Below are positions 57,730 through 64,000 of a DNA stretch of 64,000 nucleotides, piece after piece. The position numbers were made by a program, and so were the translations under genes. The stretch covers positions 1,302,001-1,366,000 of the forward strand of contig JAWZYV010006201.1 of NCBI GenBank assembly GCA_038373885.1. Reading direction: 5' to 3'. The stretch comes from Cheiracanthium punctorium (taxonomy: Eukaryota > Arthropoda > Arachnida > Araneae > Cheiracanthiidae). Position 1 is the stretch's first letter, and each line of letters starts with the position of its first letter. Under the pieces are notes generated by a model. The model worked only from the letters and a program-made list of their open reading frames with translations, was not told where the DNA came from and searched no databases.

Positions 57730-58090
57730 CGGACTGGGCAGGTCGGCGTTTGCCGAGGGCCACTGACCTAAGGAGGCCCCAGCGATGTCCCCAATAGTGG
57801 ATATGCTACTGTATAATTTGATATATATCAGAGTATTATCCATCAAAGTAATTTGATTATGTATTCCCCAGTAATCTTACGCCTTTGCGTTGTGACGTAG
57901 CGAAAAACCCCCACAGACCCCGCGGCGCAAGATCCTCCCCGAAGAATCAAGGGCCCCGATAGCTTTAACATAGTTAAATGCGATTTTTATGCACGTAAGC
58001 CTAATTTTCAAATATCGCATACTCTAATATTCTATTCCCCAGTAAGTGTGGCCCTTTCAATCTACAGCCAAGGGCCCCCAAAGGACTGCC
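57730..58090. repeat. Probable G/C-rich transposon remnant
   Basis: Begins near GTCCGGACTGGGCAGGTCGG and ends near AAGGACTGCCCC, with several GGGCCCC words between. Flanks CCATATAG and CCATATGG are alike and may be a decayed 8-bp duplication. The TIR match is short, so the assignment is tentative. Confidence 0.4.
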
Positions 58091-58795
58091 CCATATGGAG
58101 CCAAGACAAAGAATTTATAATCAAATGAAGAAGAACAGCTTCCGTAGAGCCAATGTAAACACGGAAACTGGCGCATGCGCTAGAATGTGAATACGAATTA
58201 TGACCAGAAAGATGACTTTACAGGAATCCGGTACAGAAGCAGCGCGCACCGTTGTAAAGCGTTCCGTCCAGTATATATTATTATTTTTATTTACTATTTA
58301 TAATCACGTGCAAAGAGTGTTATTGACTAAAATACACGATATTAATGTTTTCGATAATTCATTGTTGCTTGATCAATCCTTTCTACGCTCAAAAATCAAA
58401 GTCAATTTGAGTAAATCCTTTGAAATTTGAATTCTAAATTTACTAAATTTAAATTTTGAAGTAATTTTAAATACTGGAATTCTAAAGATGTAGTTCTTTA
58501 AAATTTTAACGTAAGATTCCTCAAATTTCAAAAGCTGTACCACACTAAAATTGCTCTGAATAATTATTTATTATTATTTTTTTTAATCTAAACATCTTTT
58601 CAAGGCATTTAAAATTACAACATTTCTCATAGTCTCGTTGTGTTTGAATTGAATGATGATAAATATTTTTTTGTTGAAACACATTCTTTTTTCACTTATT
58701 TAGAATGATTTTAAATTAGTTTTCTTTAATAGAAAAATTATGAACTTAAATGTAAAAATTACTTTTTATCACAGTAAAATAATTTTCGTAACAAC

Positions 58796-58898
58796 TACAA
58801 TGAAAATCAAAATACATATTAAATTGCTTTTTGAGAGTATATATATGTAATTACTCTCAAAAATGGATTTTTAATATGCATTTTTATTTTCATTATAT
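58796..58898. repeat. Imperfect palindrome with arms of about 45 bp
   Basis: AATGAAAATCAAAATACAT, then TTTTTGAGAGTA, are mirrored by TACTCTCAAAAATG, then ATGCATTTTTATTTTCATT. The loop is about 13 bp of TA-rich sequence. Small foldback element or remnant; it directly precedes the pogo-type MITE at 58904. Confidence 0.6.
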
Positions 58899-58903
58899 AC
58901 ATA

Positions 58904-59051
58904 CCGTATTAACCCGAATATAACGCGATACTTTTTGACCGATCATTTCCTGTAAAAAATCTGACGCTCTAAATTCGAGACCAAAATGTGGGATTTTTCA
59001 AATTATCAGGATGAAAAATTTCTGAGTCGCGTTGTATTCGGGCGAATACTG
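58904..59051. mobile_element. Pogo/mariner-type MITE flanked by TA
   Basis: Ends CCGTATTAACCCGAATATAA and, inverted, CAGTATTCGCCCGAATACAA, both continuing CGCGA. TA borders at 58902-58903 and 59052-59053. 148 bp, non-coding. It ends only about 30 bp from the THAP gene's stop codon. A partial relative (CCCGAATGTAACGCGA) occurs near 19127-19142. Confidence 0.75.
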
Positions 59052-59083
59052 TAGATATTTAAAAATTAATATGCATATAATTA

Positions 59084-59089
59084 TTTATT
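59084..59089 (-). terminator. AATAAA overlapping the THAP stop codon
   Basis: On the minus strand AATAAA occupies 59089 to 59084, sharing bases with the TAA stop (59087-59085). If used it would give an almost absent 3' UTR. Its use is not provable from the sequence, and the MITE at 58904-59051 would supply any downstream element. Confidence 0.35.
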
Positions 59090-59406
59090 TACACGAATAA
59101 ACATTTTTAAATGATAGAAACAAGTTTCCAAACAAATTATTTTTATTTACAAAAATGCTCATGCTTTTTCCATAAATAATACAAACAAAGAATACACAAC
59201 AGACACAATAATTCAAAATTCCGGGTTTTTTAAATAATGCTACATTTTCAAGAATAACATCTAACATTGGGATGAATAATTGGTTTGGTGATGAATAATC
59301 ATCAGGAGCAAAATGGTCGCTACAAATTATATATTTTTTATTTCTCACAGCAGATGTTGCTTCAGTTATCCATTTTTTCCCAGTTATGTTGGCCCATCTG
59401 TCAGAT
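59085..59406 (-). CDS. THAP-domain protein, exon 3 (C-terminal)
   Basis: Minus-strand exon after the acceptor aaatttttag (ending at 59407). One base completes an Ile codon from exon 2. The translation SDRWANITGKKWITEATSAV, RNKKYIICSDHFAPDDY completes a THAP zinc finger: W in DRW, and the final C-x2-H pair in CSDHF. THAP domains are sequence-specific DNA-binding fingers found in cell-cycle and apoptosis regulators and in P-element transposases. The usual AVPTIF box after the C-x2-H is not seen; NQLFIPMLDVILENVALF follows, then a hydrophobic tail to TAA at 59085. The tail may be read-through of an unrecognised intron, so the true C-terminus is uncertain. Confidence 0.78.
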
Positions 59407-59607
59407 CTAAAAATTTAAGAGATGAAATATTTAAGTACAAAAGAATTAAAAATCTAGTGTTTTTTTTTTTTTTTTTTTTCTCATTACTCATGTATCTAGT
59501 CTAAAAAGTTTCTACTTCTCAGCCAAGAAAATCTTATTTAACTTTAAACAAACATAACATAACTTGAATAACTTTTATTAAGGATAACGCTTTTTTTTTA
59601 AACTTAC

Positions 59608-59712
59608 ATTTCTGGATCTTTCGGAAATCGATGGAATTTCTTTGTAGGGTCTGCTTTGTTTCGGTAAATGCCGCATAATGCGCATTTAGCACCTGTGCAG
59701 AGTTTGTCATTT
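59608..59712 (-). CDS. THAP-domain protein, exon 2 (first zinc ligands)
   Basis: Minus-strand exon between the acceptor tcttttgcag (ending at 59713) and the donor GTAAGTT (59607-59601). It is 105 nt: one base completing a Gly codon, 34 codons, two bases left over. The translation NDKLCTGAKCALCGIYRNKA, DPTKKFHRFPKDPE carries the first cysteine pair and the FHRFPKDPE motif characteristic of THAP domains. The spacing from CALC to the CSDH of exon 3 is 49 residues, inside the usual 35-53. A methionine-started reading of another frame here (59534-59731) is a shadow. Confidence 0.82.
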
Positions 59713-59815
59713 CTGCAAAAGAAAAGTACAATAATTAAACAACAAACAAAATAATATTTATGATTCAATATACTTATAATTTGAAAGTCCTAGTATTGAG
59801 AATAGCGAATATACC

Positions 59816-59972
59816 CATGGGCGCCGGCAGCATAGGGCAAGGGGGTGGCAATGCCCCCCCTGGATTTTTGTATGCAGTGTTTCCCTTGCTTTTTTGCTCT
59901 TTCCAACATGGTAACCATACGTTAAAGTAGTCTTTGCCCCCCCCCCTGGAAAATATTCTGCCGGCGCCCATG
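59816..59972. mobile_element. CATGGGCGCCGGCAG element, intact copy, in the THAP intron
   Basis: Ends CATGGGCGCCGGCAG and its inverted match, with exact 8-bp duplication AATATACC at 59808-59815 and 59973-59980. 157 bp with a G-rich then C-rich run and no coding. An 8-bp duplication is compatible with hAT or P-type elements; the CA-T-GG start is not the standard hAT end, so the superfamily is left open. Other copies: 5652-7261 (split) and a fragment at 62243-62281. Confidence 0.88.
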
Positions 59973-60230
59973 AATATACCCACTCCCCTCAACATCTGGA
60001 ATTAAAGTAAAATTATATTTTATTTAAATATGCGATTTCATACAAAGTTACATAATTTAACTATATTGTAGCTTCTGCTAAAGTCAATAAAATCAGGTAA
60101 TAGAAATTGCAATTTTTTTAGATCGTATTTTGTCTTATAACTTCCCAAATCTATTCTAGTCTCATGCAATTTATGTTTCTACTCTTCAAACACTTCAAAT
60201 TTTATTTTCGGTTTCGGAGCATCTTGTTAA

Positions 60231-60666
60231 CCCTTTGAGGCGCAACCCTTTCCCAATGCTGAAAAATGGGCAGCCGTTGCCATCTCTCGACTTAACTACC
60301 AGCAAGATGGCGGACGATCGAAACGTTCATCGCGTGCTACAGATCTAAAGACCCTTTTTTGACGACAGCTGGCTGTGCGGCACAGCCAGCTGTCGTCGAG
60401 AGATGGCAACGGCTGCCCTTTTTTCAGCATTGGGCAATCTATCCAGCTGTTCTCGCATTCTTCCATTTTTCAGCAGATGTCAGTACTGTTAAAAATAATC
60501 GTGACATTTTTTTACGGGAAATGACGTGCTAAAAAGTAAAGGATTCTCGTGGAGCTATGTCATCCGCAACTATGTTTATAGAAATCAAATCTATTCTTCG
60601 TGACTGGCAACAGTCAAAACGTCAGCGTTTGGTGTTCCCAGAGCGGGAACACTGCGCGTTAAAGGG
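60231..60666. mobile_element. piggyBac-type MITE with nested palindromes
   Basis: Starts CCCTTTGAGGCGCAA and ends TGCGCGTTAAAGGG, flanked by TTAA on both sides (60227-60230, 60667-60670), the signature of piggyBac insertions. Inside, GGCAGCCGTTGCCATCTCTC (about 60270) pairs with its reverse complement near 60396-60418, and within that CGACAGCTGGCTGTG pairs with CACAGCCAGCTGTCG around a 3-nt loop. No transposase. It lies in the first intron of the THAP gene. Confidence 0.82.
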
Positions 60667-61847
60667 TTAAGTGCGAGTTAACTTTTGATTTTTAATGTTA
60701 AATTTACCAATATTAAATAAATAAAATGTTCTAAGAAGAACAATACATATTTAACGTTAATAATTATACATCAATTAAATAATTAAGAAAATTAAATTTA
60801 AAAAAAAACTTTACTTTTTAGCGTAAAAAAAGTTGCAAAATAATAGAAACATAAAATTTATTATGGACAGTTATACGATATTTAATTTCATATTACATAT
60901 GAGCACAAATGTACCCCAGAAATTTAACCATAAGTACGCCACATAGATTTACATAAATTCGCCAAATGTTTTAATAATATATCACATATTTAAATTACTG
61001 TAATTTAGAGTCAGTACTTTAAGAAAATCTTAATGAAATGAGCTTCTTTAAAATGCTGTACACTTTCACTAAAAATTTTCAGTTTATTGTATTCTGTAAC
61101 CAAAAATAAAAAATTAAACTTTGATTTATTATCATTAATGATTTAAACAAATAATCGAATAGATTTTCAAATAAAAAATTTATAATTTATTAGCTAAATC
61201 GAATTAATAATAAGTTTATAATAATTTATACAGGGTGGTTGAAGAGTAAAGTTTTAAATTATTGGGTTATTCAATTCAAGTAAATGTTTAATTTTAAATA
61301 GTCTATTAAAATAAGCAGTCAATTAAAGGAACTCAAGATTTTCTCTTGAAAGGAAATAAAACCTCACATAACTCAGCCTATCTATGGTAAACACAAGATC
61401 TGTTTCTACGCCCGTTGGAGTTCCTTTCTTTAGCAAAACTCAAACGAAAACAATATAGTTTACACTATTCTATTTTTGTACAATTTAGCAAACATTAAGG
61501 AAAAAAACAAACATTAAACAAAAACAAAATAAACTATTTCATTCTTGTACAAGGGGGCTCCAGTGAGAGGTCCATGTCCCCCTCCGAAATGTTGTTTAAA
61601 AACTTTAGATTCGCATGCTTCACGATTTCACACGTTCAATTTGCATTTTGAATAAATTATAGACCCATGTAAAAAATTCAATAGCCCTGAGAATTCAGTT
61701 TGGAGTTGGCCTTGCTGTTGTATAATATAACAATCAGCACGAAACAAATCTTAACCGAAAACAAAATTACAATATATTCCGTTTTCATACTGTACAATAT
61801 TATAAAATAATATTATAGAAAAAATATCTAAATAAAAATGTACTCAC

Positions 61848-61888
61848 CCATTTTGATCATCATTAGCAGACGAATTGTCAGGCATCAT
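61848..61888 (-). CDS. THAP-domain protein, exon 1 (start)
   Basis: Two adjacent ATG codons (61888-61886 and 61885-61883) open a short frame, MMPDNSSANDDQN plus two bases of Gly, ending at the donor GTGAGTA (61847-61841). The two leftover bases match the single base needed by exon 2, giving an uninterrupted frame of about 155 residues in total. The context AACAAAATG is favourable for a start. Being only 41 nt it is less certain than the other exons; the phase match and the clean donor are the main support. Confidence 0.6.
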
Positions 61889-61979
61889 TTTGTTGACGAC
61901 GCACAAGCACTTGGAAAGAACATGCATGAAATTGAAATTCAAAATTCAGTTTATTTTCCCTCCTCTTGTTTTTCGTCAG

Positions 61980-61993
61980 ATACGCATGCGCGG
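61980..61993. promoter_or_regulatory. NRF-1-like palindrome in the probable THAP promoter
   Basis: ACGCATGCGCGG at about 61982-61993 resembles the NRF-1/EWG site GCGCATGCGC and lies about 95 bp upstream of the THAP start codons on the minus strand. The surrounding 200 bp is more GC-rich than the neighbourhood. A fitting site for a TATA-less housekeeping promoter, by inference only. A 125-codon plus-strand open frame (61838-62215) runs over this area and looks fortuitous. Confidence 0.35.
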
Positions 61994-62242
61994 CGTGAGA
62001 TATTGGAAGGAGCATGTTTTAAGTTCTTTGGAGCAGCGCCGAGTTGTCAGCCCGTATATTGGCTTTTCCTTCATACACAATATATCTCTTCCACTAGAAG
62101 GCAGGCTTTAACGTATCGCCGAAGTAGAACCCGTTTGACTAAAATGGTTGCTTATATGCTGGAATTGTTGATGGCTCTGGTATTAGTTTCAGCTGAAATG
62201 GCTTTCAAAACTTGAAAGTACCAGATGAAGGGCGAAAGTACC

Positions 62243-62281
62243 ATGGGCGCCGGCAGCATAGGTCAAAGGGATGGGGCATGC
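62243..62281. mobile_element. Fragment of a CATGGGCGCCGGCAG element
   Basis: ACCATGGGCGCCGGCAGCAT, then AGGTCAAAGGGATGGGG, matches the left end of the intact copy at 59816. It stops where Rep-A copy 7 begins. I did not find the other half beyond that copy. Confidence 0.65.
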
Positions 62282-62716
62282 CAACACCTCCTAGACACAG
62301 AAAGCCTTACCACAGCTATGTCACGGAGCTTTGAGGTCATCATTTGGCTTACATATAAAAGTTTTATTGTGATAAAATAAATAAATTAAAAATTTCTGGT
62401 GAATTTACCTATGATTGGCAATATTTTAATAACTTGAGATAAAAAATGTAATTTTACGACAAATGGCAGTTTTTAACCATGGCTTCTAGATAATATGATA
62501 AGGAAATAGATCATAATCAATAATTTTGTGTGAGAAAAGTATTTTAATTTTAATGTTTAATTTAAGATATTTTCTAATATTTGTAGCATTCACCAGAAGT
62601 TTTAAATAGTTTGATTTTGTGAAAAGAAAACTGTGATGATGTCACTTTCGTAGTCCTAGTGATAGCGTTAAAGCATGGTGACGTACGAATTGAAAGACTT
62701 ACTATATGTGTAGGCC
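62282..62716. mobile_element. Rep-A inverted-repeat element, copy 7
   Basis: Left arm CAACACCTCCTAGACACAG AAAGCC, right arm GAAAGACTTACTATATGTGT..., degenerate at the very end. The interior (ACGACAAATGGCAGTTTTTA, TTCTAATATTTGTAGCA) is closest to copy 2 at 2955-3383. Non-coding. Confidence 0.7.
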
Positions 62717-62839
62717 CGTTTACAGGAGAAAACTGAAAATCCCGGGTAAAAGCAGAGTATAGGGAAAAACACGCAATGCATCATGGGAATGCGAGGCCAT
62801 CCCTGCATTCACCCTTCACTGGACTAGGAATCAGACTTC

Positions 62840-63075
62840 GTGCCGATTACACAGACGTGTAATCGATTACGATTACGATTAATTTTCACTTTTAGACCAG
62901 GATTAAGATTACCGGAGAAAGTATAATTCCCGATTATGGTTAGATTACGATTATCATATAAAACCCAATTTCCGATTACGATTAGATTACGACTACGTAA
63001 TCTATTAAAACTTTCGATTATGATTACATTTGAGTCCGATTACGATTATATTACGATTACAAAACTTTTCTTTTT
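62840..63075. repeat. Degenerate CGATTACGATTA array
   Basis: The words GATTACGATTA and TCCGATTACGATTAGATTAC recur through about 230 bp with substitutions. It looks like the repeated motif zone of one of the local hAT families, but no termini or flanking duplication were found. Confidence 0.6.
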
Positions 63076-63079
63076 ACCC

Positions 63080-64000
63080 TTCTGGCATTGATATTATAAT
63101 GTCTAAATTTTACAATTTTAATTCAAGAACAGAATAATGGGTCCATCTGTTCAGGGAGCTAAATTACAAGAATGCCATACAGCAAGAACTTCTATACTAT
63201 TAGACGAACCTGGTTGATTTCCTAGGCCCACTTGTGAAAAGTTTTTTAATGCATACGAACCTCTATTTGAACATGGCATTTTCCGATTTTAACTTAAACA
63301 TATGTCATTTGCAGTGTGCGTGTGGGGTGGGAGGGGGGGACAGGCTTGGTGGTTTAACACATCTTTGAAATGAACCCAGGTTTAACCTAATCAAGCAAAA
63401 ATTAGTATACAAAAATTGATATTTGATCCCTTCTATGCTCGGCGTTGCTTCCTTGCCTATATCCTGGATTTCTGGTTTCGAAAGAGGTACTGGCAGACGC
63501 ATGAAAAGTTAGCCGTGGTTCCTATTCAGCCGTGAAGGAGGAATAACCTCTGTCATTACGATCTTGCAACGATGTGCGCGAACATATTAAACCAAATTTT
63601 AAGATTTTTTAATGCATTGAGTAAAATGCTAAAAACAGGGGCTCTCGACAAATGCATTGTTTTCTCTACAATAACCGTTAGCCTGAATCTGAATAGATGA
63701 GGCTGAACGTATATTGCAGTTATTATTTTACAGAAAACTTCACGCACAGTTTAACTTCTTTTTTTATACTTTCATAACACGTATATGGGCATTAAATATC
63801 TAAAACTGGGCCTGCCGAACAAACAAACTTTTAATTTCTAGAATACACACGCCGTTTTAAAAATTCAAAACTAACTACTAACTCAAAACTACATGCATAC
63901 TATCTATTGAGAATAATTTAAGAATTACAGAAAGACTTAAGAATACTACTAATAAGAATTACTTAAGAATAGCAGAATGGAGATGTCTAAAGATATCTCT
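63080..64000. other. AT-rich sequence without recognised features
   Basis: Short open frames exist on the minus strand (63305-63502, 63556-63747) but show no domain, codon pattern or splice context that would support a gene. A G-rich run lies near 63325-63345. Confidence 0.5.

Noticed and set aside
61225..61260. Mariner-type element (TACAGGGTGGTTGAAG)
   Set aside because: Only a single terminus-like word is present, with no inverted partner nearby; possibly a solo end. The same applies to TACACCCTGTATA near 16780.
61838..62215. 125-codon + strand open frame
   Set aside because: It runs antisense over the THAP exon 1 and its probable promoter. The minus-strand exon has matching phase and splice sites, while this frame has no domain.

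Overview
The window looks like nuclear DNA of an arthropod with a large, AT-rich, transposon-laden genome. The evidence is long spliced introns (23 kb, 4 kb and 9 kb), an arthropod-style Friend-of-GATA (U-shaped) gene, and many hAT, mariner, piggyBac, Helitron, SINE and jockey-like copies. A chelicerate is possible but the species cannot be fixed from sequence alone. There are no bacterial features, CRISPR arrays, rRNA genes or convincing functional tRNA genes.

Two cellular genes can be supported. (1) A Friend-of-GATA / U-shaped (ZFPM) gene runs on the + strand. Four coding exons are visible at 13665-13849, 36973-37093, 41209-41625 and 50946-53476, all with consensus splice sites and matching phases. 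The first three carry a PR(SET)-like domain followed by an acidic linker. The last, 2.5 kb long, carries six FOG-type zinc fingers, a CtBP-type PLDLT motif and several SUMO-type sites. The 5' end lies to the left of the window. (2) A small THAP-domain gene runs on the - strand at 61888-59085, tail-to-tail with the FOG gene. Its three exons (61848-61888, 59608-59712, 59085-59406) join in phase to give about 155 residues with the C2CH signature of THAP fingers.

Region by region: 1-13664 is probably an intron of the FOG gene, filled with a SINE, two copies of an inverted-repeat family ('Rep-A'), a three-level nest of DNA transposons (5.6-7.3 kb), a jockey-like reverse transcriptase relic (8.3-8.8 kb) and a deleted mariner-like element (10.7-11.3 kb). 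13850-36972 is the 23-kb intron inside the PR-like domain; it holds SINEs, many hAT elements with 8-bp target duplications, a 5.3-kb hAT shell and two near-identical 2.4-kb hAT copies. 37094-41208 holds a dense GATA-motif cluster and a Rep-A copy with a hAT inside it. 41626-50945 holds two more GATA-motif groups, a GC-rich unidentified segment, a satellite-like array and a 2.1-kb Helitron. 53477-about 56 kb is 3' UTR and downstream DNA. 56.1-57.4 kb is a mariner-like element with a broken transposase, itself broken by a hAT element. 59-62 kb is the THAP gene. 62.2-64 kb is repeats and unassigned DNA.

The biological points of most interest are: the GATA-site cluster inside a gene whose product is a GATA cofactor; the apparent absence of the N-proximal finger block (one CCHC plus C2H2 fingers) expected between the PR-like domain and the PLDLT motif; the compact THAP gene; and a set of hAT families that each carry their own short motif repeated near both ends.
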